A stretch of 64,000 nt of DNA from NCBI GenBank assembly GCA_002307035.1, contig DBTL01000091.1:14658-78657 (forward strand). The letters run 5' to 3'. The translations under genes and the position numbers were made by a program. How positions within the stretch are numbered: position 1 is the stretch's first letter; every line of letters starts with the position of its first letter. The notes beneath the pieces are model-generated. The model made no database searches. It was not told the origin of the DNA and worked only from the letters and a program-made list of their open reading frames with translations. Shown here piece by piece: positions 26,693 to 35,730 of this stretch. The DNA comes from Bacteroides sp. UBA1317 (GTDB lineage: Bacteria; Bacteroidota; Bacteroidia; Bacteroidales; Bacteroidaceae).

Positions 26693-28018
26693 ATGAAACA
26701 AATAGTAACATTAATCCTACTTTGTGTCTGTGCCATCACAAAAGCGCAAGGTCTTGTTTCTATTCAAGAAGCAATTGCAAACTATGATTACGAAACAGCA
26801 CTTAAACTTATTGTAAAAGAAAAAACAGTTACCACCAAACTTTTATTTCAAAAAGCACAAGCCTTAAAAGGGCTCAACTTGCTGACCGATGCACTGGAGA
26901 CATTACGAAAAGTAACAACGACAGAACCAGAGAACCAACGTGCACTCGTAGAAATGGCCGAATGTTATAAGCTGTTAGGTAACTTTACAGGAGCACTCGG
27001 CTGTTACGAAAAAGTGCTTCAATCAAATCCAATCAACAAATATGCTCGTCTGCAACAAATCAACCTACTGTGTAGTTTAGAGCGCTTCAAAGTCGGTAAA
27101 TCAGCATGTGAAGAGCTAATGAAAAGTGACAGTTCAGTTGTATCAAAGCGTTTGCTAGCCCAATGTTATGAAGGTTTAGAAGAATCAGATTCAGCCATTA
27201 CCTGCTACAACACAATCTTGCAAACCACACCTGAAGATTATCTCTCCGCCGCTCGCCTAGCCAATCTATACATTAAAATAAATAAATTAGAATCAGCCAT
27301 CAAATGTACAGAAGCTTATCGGGAAAGAGATACCACCAACCTATTTGTAAACAAACAAAATGCACTAGCTTATTGTCTAAACGGAGACTATCCTATAGCT
27401 ATCAAACGTTATGAATACCTTGTCAATCAAGGAGATTCAAGTCGCCTCACCTGCCACTATTTAGGTATATGTTATTACGCCACTGAGGATTTCTACGCAG
27501 CACATGATTTCCTAGGTATTGCCCTCAAGAGTGATCCCAAAAACGTAAACTTGCTCTACTACATGGCTCGGGCCTGCGCCAAAACATCGTGGAAAAAACA
27601 GGGAGTAGAATACATGAACCAAGCGATTCAGCTCACAATACCTTCGGATACTACCCTGACCCGCCTCTACATTGGATTGGCCGACTGCTATAAATTAGCA
27701 AGAATGCCTCAAAAGCAGATTGAAGCTCTGCAGGAGCAATACAAATATGACAGTAGAAACACTAAGTTGCTTTATCAAATGGGTGCTCTGTATCAGGATG
27801 CATTGAAGGATAATAAAAAAGCCGAGCACTATCTGGAAATGTATCTCAAAACCAAACCTAAAGAAAATATGGAAGAAACAGCCCAACTCAACAACAAAGG
27901 AGAAATAGAAGTAGGCGAGACAGCTTATTATAACGCAGCGATAAAGCGTTTGGAGCAAATACGTAAAGACAGATTTTTCAAAGAAGGTATTCCCAAAAGA
28001 ATTGAAGAAGGTTTCTAG
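26693..28018 (+). CDS. secreted TPR protein
   Basis: A 441-residue exported protein with a signal peptide ending TKAQ near residue 19. The rest is a run of about ten tetratricopeptide-like helix pairs (LTDALETLRKVTTTEPENQRAL, FTGALGCYEKVLQSNPINKYA, FYAAHDFLGIALKSDPKNVNL). It probably acts as a periplasmic scaffold or binding protein. The gene is a single unit with an upstream terminator. A LacI-type palindrome begins 8 bases after its stop but more likely serves the next gene. Confidence 0.82.
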   Translation: MKQIVTLILLCVCAITKAQGLVSIQEAIANYDYETALKLIVKEKTVTTKLLFQKAQALKGLNLLTDALETLRKVTTTEPENQRALVEMAECYKLLGNFTGALGCYEKVLQSNPINKYARLQQINLLCSLERFKVGKSACEELMKSDSSVVSKRLLAQCYEGLEESDSAITCYNTILQTTPEDYLSAARLANLYIKINKLESAIKCTEAYRERDTTNLFVNKQNALAYCLNGDYPIAIKRYEYLVNQGDSSRLTCHYLGICYYATEDFYAAHDFLGIALKSDPKNVNLLYYMARACAKTSWKKQGVEYMNQAIQLTIPSDTTLTRLYIGLADCYKLARMPQKQIEALQEQYKYDSRNTKLLYQMGALYQDALKDNKKAEHYLEMYLKTKPKENMEETAQLNNKGEIEVGETAYYNAAIKRLEQIRKDRFFKEGIPKRIEEGF

Positions 28019-28025
28019 TAAGCAA

Positions 28026-28039
28026 TGAAAACGTTTGCA
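28026..28039. promoter_or_regulatory. LacI-family operator upstream of the susA-like gene
   Basis: TGAAAACGTTTGCA matches the LacI/GalR operator pattern TGCAAnCGnTTGCA at 13 of 14 positions and is close to the site at 47209-47222. It is centred about 55 bases upstream of the predicted susA-like transcription start, a position usual for activation rather than repression. Confidence 0.6.
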
Positions 28040-28074
28040 TAAATATATCATTGATAATAGAGATAGAAAGAAGA

Positions 28075-28082
28075 TAAATTTG
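28075..28082 (+). promoter_or_regulatory. -7 element of the susA-like gene
   Basis: TAAATTTG, with TTG at about 28051, fits the consensus; the leader would be about 57 bases. Confidence 0.5.
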
Positions 28083-28144
28083 ATAAACATATGCTATATT
28101 AGTGGAGTTAATACATAATAATACGTAAATAACCCACTAATATT

Positions 28145-30001
28145 ATGAAAAAAGGTCTCTTCTTGCTAAGTTATTTATTACTATTCTTTAGTATTCATGC
28201 AGCTATAGCCATGAATGTGAATAAAATTGACCCACCGTTCTGGTATGCCGGGATGCAAAACCCTGAATTGCAATTAATGGTATATGGCGAAGGAATCGGG
28301 AATGCTTCCGTATCGGTTCATTATCCGGGAGTTTCTCTTGGAAGTATCGTAAAGCTTGAAAGCAATAACTACCTGCTGATATATCTGACACTGGATAAAA
28401 ATGTAAAACCCGGTAAGATACAACTAACTTTCAACCAGGGGAAAAAGAAAATCATTAAAGAATACGAGCTAAAGGCCCGCCAAATGAAAGGAAGCGAACG
28501 CAAAGGTTTTGATGCCTCGGACGCTCTTTATCTGCTGATGCCCGATCGCTTTGCTAATGGCAATCCGGATAACGACCAAGTGAAAGGAATGGCTCCTTAT
28601 ACCGTAGACCGCAATGATCCGAATGCACGTCATGGAGGCGACTTAGCGGGTGTGGAACAACATCTTGATTATTTCTCTGATCTAGGTATCACTGCTCTAT
28701 GGTTCACTCCGGTATTGGAAAACAACATGACGGGCGGTTCTTATCATGGCTATGCCACCACTAATTATTATAATGTAGACCCTCGATTCGGCACGAACGA
28801 AGAATATAAATCACTGATCGAAAAGGCACATGGCAAAGGAATAAAGATGGTGATGGACATGATCTTCAACCACTGCGGCGTAGAACATCCATGGATAAAA
28901 GATATGCCATCCAAAGATTGGTTTAACCATTCCGACTTTAAAACAAACTTTGTGCAGACTTCTTTTAAGCTCACCCCACATGTCGACCCGTATGCTTCAC
29001 AATATGATTTCAGCCAGATGAACAACGGGTGGTTTGTAACTGCCATGCCTGATCTCAACCAACAAAATCCACATGTGTATCGCTATCTGGTACAAAACAG
29101 CTTCTGGTGGATAGAATATTCAGGAATAGACGGCATACGCATGGATACCTACCCTTATGCTAATTATGAAGCAATGAGCAATTGGATGAAAGAACTCAAC
29201 GAAGAGTATCCTAATTACAATGTAGTAGGCGAAACTTGGGTTACGGAACCAGCCTACACTGCTTGGTGGCAAAAGGATTCCAAACTATCCGCACCACAAA
29301 ATAGCAATCTAAAGACAGTAATGGATTTTAGTTTATTCGATAAGATAAATACAGCGAAAAGCGAAGAAACGGACCCCTACTTTACCGGACTGAATCGTAT
29401 CTATAACAATTTTGTATATGATTTCCTATATCCCAATCCAGCTTCCGTACTAGCATTCTACGAGAATCATGATACCGACAGATTTCTTGGTGATGGACAA
29501 GATATAAAAGCATTGAAGCAAGCAGTTACTTTGCTACTTACCACTCGCCGCATCCCTCAACTCTATTATGGAACAGAAGTGATGATGAATGGCATCAAAG
29601 GTAAGAGCGATGGCTATGTACGGAAAGACTTTCCAGGAGGATGGGCCGGAGATAAAGAGAATCTATTTACCTCTTCAGGAAGAGACAAGGTTCAAGACGA
29701 GTGCTACAACTTCTACCGCACCATCCTGAAATGGCGCAAAGACAACGATATAATCTCCAAAGGAAACATGATTCAGTTTATACCACAAAATGGGATATAT
29801 GTTTACGCCCGCCAATACAATGGCAAAACAGTGATAGTGGTGCTCAACGGAACCAATAAGCAGGCAATCCTCCCAATCAATTATTACGCTGAAATATTCA
29901 AAGACAAGCTGCAAGGAAAAGAGATCATTAGCGGACAAACGATAGAATTGGACAAAGAAATGCTTATTTCCGCCAGAGAATCAATGATTATTGAGTTGTA
30001 A
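28145..30001 (+). CDS. susA: SusA-like neopullulanase/cyclomaltodextrinase (GH13)
   Basis: A 618-residue periplasmic glycosidase cutting alpha-1,4 links in maltodextrins, pullulan or cyclodextrins. It has a signal peptide (about 1-22), an N-terminal cyclomaltodextrinase-type beta domain (about 25-120), the GH13 barrel and a C-terminal beta domain. GH13 regions are intact: DMIFNH (D238), nucleophile D334 in GIRMDTYP, acid/base E363 in VVGETW, and ENHD (D443). Size and layout match SusA of the starch-utilization system, but here it stands apart from susB and susC. A LacI-type operator suggests control with the PUL at 39350-52755. Confidence 0.88.
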   Translation: MKKGLFLLSYLLLFFSIHAAIAMNVNKIDPPFWYAGMQNPELQLMVYGEGIGNASVSVHYPGVSLGSIVKLESNNYLLIYLTLDKNVKPGKIQLTFNQGKKKIIKEYELKARQMKGSERKGFDASDALYLLMPDRFANGNPDNDQVKGMAPYTVDRNDPNARHGGDLAGVEQHLDYFSDLGITALWFTPVLENNMTGGSYHGYATTNYYNVDPRFGTNEEYKSLIEKAHGKGIKMVMDMIFNHCGVEHPWIKDMPSKDWFNHSDFKTNFVQTSFKLTPHVDPYASQYDFSQMNNGWFVTAMPDLNQQNPHVYRYLVQNSFWWIEYSGIDGIRMDTYPYANYEAMSNWMKELNEEYPNYNVVGETWVTEPAYTAWWQKDSKLSAPQNSNLKTVMDFSLFDKINTAKSEETDPYFTGLNRIYNNFVYDFLYPNPASVLAFYENHDTDRFLGDGQDIKALKQAVTLLLTTRRIPQLYYGTEVMMNGIKGKSDGYVRKDFPGGWAGDKENLFTSSGRDKVQDECYNFYRTILKWRKDNDIISKGNMIQFIPQNGIYVYARQYNGKTVIVVLNGTNKQAILPINYYAEIFKDKLQGKEIISGQTIELDKEMLISARESMIIEL

Positions 30002-30197
30002 GGAGATTATGAGATAATAGATTATCATATCTACAGAGCCTCTACAAGGGGTTATTAGAGCGTTGATAGAGAATTAGTTATTCAGCATGCTTAAGTTATA
30101 AGCTCAACGAAAAAAAGCCTGTTTGTTAATATAAAGATACCATACTGCAATAAGTTAGCATTAAATTGAATTAAACGTCTCCTTCTTATGCAAAAAG

Positions 30198-30235
30198 AAT
30201 CCCCGATTATTCTTCTAAGAGAATTATCGGGGATT
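30198..30235. terminator. bidirectional terminator between the susA-like gene and fba
   Basis: AATCCCCGAT (30198-30207) pairs with ATCGGGGATT (30226-30235), with further inner pairing. It is A-rich on the left and T-rich on the right, so it can serve both convergent genes. Confidence 0.8.
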
Positions 30236-30268
30236 TCTATGTTTAAAGGTGTTATTTTAATCTTTCGA

Positions 30269-31270
30269 TTATTCAGCTAGTTTGCCAGCTGAACCAAGTA
30301 CACTCTCAATTTTATGTTTGTAGAGCTTCTTCATGTTGTCACGAGCCGGTCCTAGATATTTACGAGGATCGAATTCAGCTGGTTTTTCGGCAAATACCTT
30401 ACGAACAGCAGCTGTCATAGCCAAACGGCTATCTGAGTCGATGTTGATTTTGCAAACAGCAGAAGCAGCAGCTTTACGAAGTTCTTCTTCAGGGATACCG
30501 ATAGCATCCTTCATTGCACCACCATATTTGTTGATTGTTTCAATTTCTTCTTCAGGCACTGAAGAAGATCCATGAAGAACGATAGGAAATCCTGGAAGTT
30601 CTTTCATTACGCCATCCAATACATCGAATGCCAATGGAGGAGGAATCAAACGACCGTTAGCATCACGAGTACATTGGTCCGGAGTAAATTTATTAGCACC
30701 ATGAGAAGTACCGATAGAGATAGCCAAACTATCGCAACCTGTTTTAGTAACGAAGTCAACGACTTCTTCTGGTTTTGTATATGTGTGATGGTCAGCAGAA
30801 ACTTCATCTTCAACTCCGGCAAGCACACCGAGTTCGCCTTCTACAGTAACATCAAACTGATGAGCATATTCTACTACTTTCTTTGTAAGAGCAACGTTTT
30901 CATCATAAGGAAGATGAGAACCATCGATCATCACAGAAGAGAAACCCATATCAATGCATGATTTGCAAGTTTCCAATGAATCACCATGATCAAGGTGCAA
31001 CACGATTTCAGGTTTTGCACAACCTAATTCTTTAGCATATTCAACAGCACCTTCGGCCATGTAACGAAGCAAAGTTTGGTTTGCATAAGCACGGGCACCT
31101 TTAGAAACCTGAAGGATAACAGGAGATTTGGTTTCTGAAGCAGCCATGATAATCGCTTGTAGCTGTTCCATATTATTAAAGTTAAAAGCAGGAATTGCAT
31201 ATCCGCCTTTAATTGCTTTGGCAAACATCTCTCTGGTGTTTACAAGGCCTAAATCTTTGTAACTAATCAT
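30269..31270 (-). CDS. fba: class II fructose-bisphosphate aldolase
   Basis: A 333-residue zinc-dependent aldolase splitting fructose-1,6-bisphosphate into two triose phosphates in glycolysis. Zn ligands are expected in LHLDHGDS (His near residue 94), GTSHGANKF and PIVLHGSSS. The substrate-phosphate segment SVMIDGSHLPYDENV is also present. The length is normal and the promoter is well formed. Confidence 0.96.
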   Translation of the reverse strand: MISYKDLGLVNTREMFAKAIKGGYAIPAFNFNNMEQLQAIIMAASETKSPVILQVSKGARAYANQTLLRYMAEGAVEYAKELGCAKPEIVLHLDHGDSLETCKSCIDMGFSSVMIDGSHLPYDENVALTKKVVEYAHQFDVTVEGELGVLAGVEDEVSADHHTYTKPEEVVDFVTKTGCDSLAISIGTSHGANKFTPDQCTRDANGRLIPPPLAFDVLDGVMKELPGFPIVLHGSSSVPEEEIETINKYGGAMKDAIGIPEEELRKAAASAVCKINIDSDSRLAMTAAVRKVFAEKPAEFDPRKYLGPARDNMKKLYKHKIESVLGSAGKLAE

Positions 31271-31308
31271 GTTTTTACTATTTATTGTTAGTGAATTAAA
31301 AATCTACG

Positions 31309-31316
31309 CAAAAGTA
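31309..31316 (-). promoter_or_regulatory. -7 element of fba
   Basis: TACTTTTG followed by CG on the minus strand, 38 bases upstream of the ATG. Confidence 0.55.
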
Positions 31317-31480
31317 AGAATAATAGTTTAAATAGAAGAACCGGACAATAACAAATCTCCGATTAATATCCACATTTAAAGTCAATTACAGAGAATTAAG
31401 TTCTATTCCACAATAGATTGTAATCTCGATGTAGCAATCAGCTTTATCTATTGCATAACCTTTGCATTTTGTTAATAAAC

Positions 31481-31520
31481 AAACAGACCGTGGCGTGTGT
31501 TTATACGCTACGGTCTGTTT
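31481..31520. terminator. terminator of the EEP-family gene
   Basis: An 11-bp stem (31481-31491 with 31510-31520) extended by GCGT/ACGC inside. The minus-strand 3' flank is T-rich, serving the gene that ends at 31548. Confidence 0.75.
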
Positions 31521-31547
31521 ATAGATTATTATAAAAAAGAAGCTCAC

Positions 31548-32564
31548 CTATTTCGTCAAATAGATAATGGTTGGTAAATGATCGCTATAGCCATTTAGCC
31601 AAGTTTTACCACCATGCGTTCGCAATGGAGAACCCTTATATTTACCTTCCTGTTCAAACAAGTACGGACGCATAAAGACTTCATTATGGTCATATTTCAA
31701 ACCCTTCTTTGCATGAAGCAGCGAAGAAGAAATCATGATCTGATCAAATAAATTCCATTTTCCACGGTAGAGCAAAGTTCCGACTCCTTTATCTTCAAGC
31801 GTTTCCCACCAAGGGTTATAGATATCTTTGTTTTTTACCTCTTTCTGATACTTCTTGGCACCCAAGGTAACAGCCACACTTTCGTCCATCGGATCATCAT
31901 TCAGATCTCCCATCACAATAAGTTTCAGGTGCTTATTCTCATGCAACAATGAATCTTTAAGAACTTTGACTTGCTCTGCCGCACGAACACGAGCGGGCGA
32001 AGCAGCTCCACGAGAAGGCCAATGATTGACAATAACACAAACATCATCTCCCGCTAACTCCCCTCTCACAATCAAGAATCCACGAGTCTTATGAACCGTA
32101 TCATTCACATAGATATATGGGGCCAATTTACTCGAAGTTACTTTAAATAATTTAGGATTATAAAGCAAAGCACAATCGATGCCACGCTTGTCCGGTCCTT
32201 CATAATGAACGATTTTATACCCCGTAGACACTAATAATGGTTGTTTCACCAAATCGTTGAGCACACGATCATTTTCAACTTCTGCCACCCCTATGACAGA
32301 AGGGCCGTCAGCTACTTTATCACGAGAAAGTTCACTTAATACTCTGGACATATTTCTTAATTTCGCCTCATATTTAGCAGAAGTCCATTTCATATCGCCA
32401 TCCGGCAGAAATTCAAAATCATCTTTCCCTGTATCATGAACAGTATCAAACAGGTTTTCTAAATTATAAAACGCCACACTGTAAAGTGAAGGCTTGTTTT
32501 CCTGAGCAACACTGGTAGCAACAAACAATAGCAACAAATTAAATATAACAACCAATTTCTTCAT
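31548..32564 (-). CDS. secreted endonuclease/exonuclease/phosphatase-family protein
   Basis: A 338-residue exported protein with a signal peptide ending SVAQ near residue 20. The EEP fold signatures are FYNLENLFD at the N-terminus, GVAEVEND with the catalytic Glu, VIVNHWPSR, VMGDLNDDPMDE and the C-terminal GYSDHLP with the catalytic His. The fold covers DNases, phosphoesterases and sphingomyelinases; this lineage is usually a predicted periplasmic nuclease or phosphodiesterase. The substrate is unknown. Confidence 0.88.
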   Translation of the reverse strand: MKKLVVIFNLLLLFVATSVAQENKPSLYSVAFYNLENLFDTVHDTGKDDFEFLPDGDMKWTSAKYEAKLRNMSRVLSELSRDKVADGPSVIGVAEVENDRVLNDLVKQPLLVSTGYKIVHYEGPDKRGIDCALLYNPKLFKVTSSKLAPYIYVNDTVHKTRGFLIVRGELAGDDVCVIVNHWPSRGAASPARVRAAEQVKVLKDSLLHENKHLKLIVMGDLNDDPMDESVAVTLGAKKYQKEVKNKDIYNPWWETLEDKGVGTLLYRGKWNLFDQIMISSSLLHAKKGLKYDHNEVFMRPYLFEQEGKYKGSPLRTHGGKTWLNGYSDHLPTIIYLTK

Positions 32565-32672
32565 ACTTCTTTATAATAGATTATATTTTCCTTATGAAGA
32601 GCAAAAGTCACAAAAAAAAAGCAAATAGCTATTTTTATCGAAGACTTTTTTTTCTATATCCAACAAAAGCAT

Positions 32673-32680
32673 TATCTTTG
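32673..32680 (+). promoter_or_regulatory. -7 element of rpmE2
   Basis: TATCTTTG followed by CGC, 74 bases upstream of the ATG. The long leader could hold regulation, but no motif was recognised. Confidence 0.6.
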
Positions 32681-32754
32681 CGCTCTGAAAAGAACCATTA
32701 CACTATTCTTACCAAATAGTAAAACGAAATAATAATTAAAAAACAAATACTGAA

Positions 32755-33009
32755 ATGAAAAAAGGTATTCATCCAGAATCATACCGTCCGGTAGCATTCA
32801 AAGATATGTCGAATGGTGATGTATTTTTATCACAATCTACTTGCAACACCAAAGAAACTATCGAATTCGAAGGTGAAACTTATCCGCTAGTGAAACTTGA
32901 AATTTCAAGCACTTCACACCCGTTCTACACTGGTAAGTCTAAATTGGTAGACACAGCAGGTCGCGTTGATAAGTTCATGAACCGTTACGGTGACCGCAAA
33001 AAGAAATAA
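32755..33009 (+). CDS. rpmE2: 50S ribosomal protein L31, type B
   Basis: An 84-residue ribosomal protein. The type B, zinc-free form is shown by the absence of the four-cysteine motif; only one Cys is present (STCNTKE). Conserved segments are [19 protein letters not shown] and [24 protein letters not shown]. The gene is monocistronic with a strong terminator. Confidence 0.97.
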   Translation: MKKGIHPESYRPVAFKDMSNGDVFLSQSTCNTKETIEFEGETYPLVKLEISSTSHPFYTGKSKLVDTAGRVDKFMNRYGDRKKK

Positions 33010-33031
33010 TCCGTCAGGTATAAAGACTGAT

Positions 33032-33069
33032 AAAAAAGAGGAGATTCTCAAAAGGATCTCCTCTTTTTT
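33032..33069 (+). terminator. intrinsic terminator of rpmE2
   Basis: GAGGAGAT (33038-33045) pairs with ATCTCCTC (33056-33063), flanked by A6 and T6 tracts. Confidence 0.9.
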
Positions 33070-33185
33070 GTTCGACTAAACCGAGCTAGACACCTTTGAT
33101 TCGGAAAAATCGAGCGAGATAATTTTATTTTTGAGGGAAGCCTCATTATTTCCCTTAAGCAAAGATATTATTCCAAAAATTCACG

Positions 33186-33193
33186 TACATTTG
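33186..33193 (+). promoter_or_regulatory. -7 element of the PBP1A gene
   Basis: TACATTTG followed by C, 23 bases upstream of the first ATG. Confidence 0.55.
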
Positions 33194-33216
33194 CAGCCGT
33201 TTTTATTCTATACCAC

Positions 33217-35613
33217 ATGATGATAAACTTTGATACCCATAAATGGGTTTCACGCGGGAAAAGCGTTTTCTATCTCTTGACTAGTAAATGCAAAGCCGGA
33301 TGGACCTGGTACAAACAAGCATACCGACGGTCTCCGTGGTACAAAAAGACTTTACTTGTCATAGCGACTTTTGTTCTCTCGTTCATGCTCTATCTGGCAA
33401 TGGTAGACATTAACTTCCTCTGGCTATTCGGCAAATCTCCCGGACTAGCAAGCATTCACAACCCCGAACAACCTGTAGCTTCGGAAATATATAGCGAAGA
33501 CGGAAAGCTTATCGGCAAATTCTTCAAGGAGAATAGAACACCGGTAAAATTTGAAGAGATCTCTCCCAAGCTCATTAAAACATTGATTAGTACTGAAGAC
33601 GAACGTTTTTACGAGCACTTCGGCGTTGATCTTCAAGGAGTATTCTCAGCCGTTAAAGATATGGCGAGCGGACGGGCACGTGGCGCCAGCACCATCACTC
33701 AGCAACTGGTGAAGAATATGTTTAAAGTGCGTTCGCAATATTCTACCGGTTTATTGGGATATATTCCGGGAGTGAAATTACTCATCATGAAATCGAAAGA
33801 ATGGATTACGGCTGTCAAGATAGAAATGTTCTATACCAAGCAGGAGATTCTGACAATGTATCTCAACACAGTCGATTTCGGTAGCAATGCTTATGGCATC
33901 AATACAGCTTGTACTACTTACTTCCACACCACCCCTAAAAACATCACTTACGAGCAAGCAGCCACTCTTGTGGGTTTGCTAAAAGCAACTACAACTTATA
34001 ACCCAAAGCTCAATCCCAAAAACAGCTTAAAGCGGCGAAACGTTGTGCTGGAGAATTTACTGTCCCACCATGTCATCTCGCATACTGAATTTGATTCTTT
34101 AAAGCAAATTCCAATGCAGCTTAATTTCAACATAGAGAGCAATTACGATGGTCAGGGGCCTTATTTCCGAGAGGCAGTAGCACAATCACTTGAGACATGG
34201 TGTAAAGAAAACAATATAGATTTATATGCTGACGGTCTGAAGATATACACCACCATCAATACACGCATGCAGAAGTACGCAGAAGAAGCTGTAGATAAGC
34301 AGATGCGAGTTGTGCAACGTAATTTCAACAATCATTGGGGACGTGAAAATCCTTGGCGAGACCGTAACCATCAAGAGATACCTAACTTTATAGAAGATCT
34401 GGCTAAACGGACAGTAGCCTACAAGCAACTGGAACTAAAATTCTCGGATCGCCCAGACTCCATTACTTATTATTTGAACAAACCTCACCGTCTGAAAGTG
34501 TTCGATTATGACAAGGGAACGCGTGACACCACGATCAGTACAATGGATTCCATCCGCTACATGGAACGCTATATGCACTGCGGTTTTGTAGCCATGGAAC
34601 CACAAAACGGACATGTAAAAGCATGGGTGGGCGATATTAACTTCAATTCGTGGAAGTATGACAAAGTATTGTCTAAACGTCAACCCGGATCAACATTCAA
34701 ACTCTTCGTTTATTCCGCTGCCATGAACATGGGGCTTTCTCCTTGTGATGAGCGTATCGACCAATATCTGGCATGGGATGTTATAGAGAAGGGAGTACCA
34801 AAAAAATGGATTCCTCGTAATGCCAACGGTGCATTTACGGGAGATACTCTATCGTTGAAAGCAGCCTTTGCACGTTCTATCAATACCATTGCCGTACAAT
34901 TAGCGAAAGAGGTCGGCATACACAATGTTGCACTGACGGCACATGCCATGGGCATAAAGACTCCATTAGAAGAAACCCCGGCTCTAAGTCTCGGAGCCTC
35001 AGACGTTTCACTATTAGAGCTAGTAAATGCTTATGGCACAGTTATCAACGATGGTATGGAACAAGATCCCGTACTAGTAACACGTATTGAAGATCAAAAC
35101 GGAAATGTGCTTTACAATTACAGGCCTCAACAAACACAAGCGATACCCTATGAGACCGCTTTTTTAATGACAGAAATGCTCAAAGCAGGATTGACAGAAC
35201 CTCTGGGTACTTCGCAAGCATTGTGGGCGTTCGATTTATTCAAGTATGATACCGAGTTTGGAGGTAAAACAGGAACATCTTCCAACCATTCCGATGCTTG
35301 GTTTGTAGGTGTAACTCCAAAACTGGTTGGTGGCGCATGGGTTGGTGGCGAACACCGTAGCATCCACTTCCGAACAGGAGAACTGGGGCAAGGAAGTCGC
35401 ACTGCCCTGCCTATATTTGGCTATTTCATGGAGAAAGTGCTCAAAGATAAATCAATGGCAAAGTATCGCGAAAAGTTTCCTAAGCCGAAACAACCAATAA
35501 CGAAATCATACCAATGCCGAACTATCTATCATAAACGAGATACCGATTCTATAGCGGTTGCCCTTCCTGATAGCCTAGCTAATACAGAAGAAGTAAATAT
35601 AACCGTAGAATAA
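33217..35613 (+). CDS. mrcA: class A penicillin-binding protein 1A
   Basis: A 798-residue bifunctional peptidoglycan synthase. A single N-terminal membrane anchor spans about residues 46-68. The GT51 glycan polymerase has its catalytic Glu (E127) in STEDERFYEHFG and the segment GASTITQQLVKN. The transpeptidase has the SxxK motif PGSTFK (S492), the SxN motif RSINT and KTG at about 684 in GGKTGTSS. All catalytic motifs are intact. Two adjacent ATGs are possible starts. The gene is monocistronic. Confidence 0.95.
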   Translation: MMINFDTHKWVSRGKSVFYLLTSKCKAGWTWYKQAYRRSPWYKKTLLVIATFVLSFMLYLAMVDINFLWLFGKSPGLASIHNPEQPVASEIYSEDGKLIGKFFKENRTPVKFEEISPKLIKTLISTEDERFYEHFGVDLQGVFSAVKDMASGRARGASTITQQLVKNMFKVRSQYSTGLLGYIPGVKLLIMKSKEWITAVKIEMFYTKQEILTMYLNTVDFGSNAYGINTACTTYFHTTPKNITYEQAATLVGLLKATTTYNPKLNPKNSLKRRNVVLENLLSHHVISHTEFDSLKQIPMQLNFNIESNYDGQGPYFREAVAQSLETWCKENNIDLYADGLKIYTTINTRMQKYAEEAVDKQMRVVQRNFNNHWGRENPWRDRNHQEIPNFIEDLAKRTVAYKQLELKFSDRPDSITYYLNKPHRLKVFDYDKGTRDTTISTMDSIRYMERYMHCGFVAMEPQNGHVKAWVGDINFNSWKYDKVLSKRQPGSTFKLFVYSAAMNMGLSPCDERIDQYLAWDVIEKGVPKKWIPRNANGAFTGDTLSLKAAFARSINTIAVQLAKEVGIHNVALTAHAMGIKTPLEETPALSLGASDVSLLELVNAYGTVINDGMEQDPVLVTRIEDQNGNVLYNYRPQQTQAIPYETAFLMTEMLKAGLTEPLGTSQALWAFDLFKYDTEFGGKTGTSSNHSDAWFVGVTPKLVGGAWVGGEHRSIHFRTGELGQGSRTALPIFGYFMEKVLKDKSMAKYREKFPKPKQPITKSYQCRTIYHKRDTDSIAVALPDSLANTEEVNITVE

Positions 35614-35730
35614 TCCTTCATCATTTATAGCTATTTCTACTCACACAATACCTAGATAAGGGGATTTATCAGAAAGAACTTATGCACTTACTTTGCATAA
35701 GTTTTTTTTAGGTAAATTAATAGGTATTAT

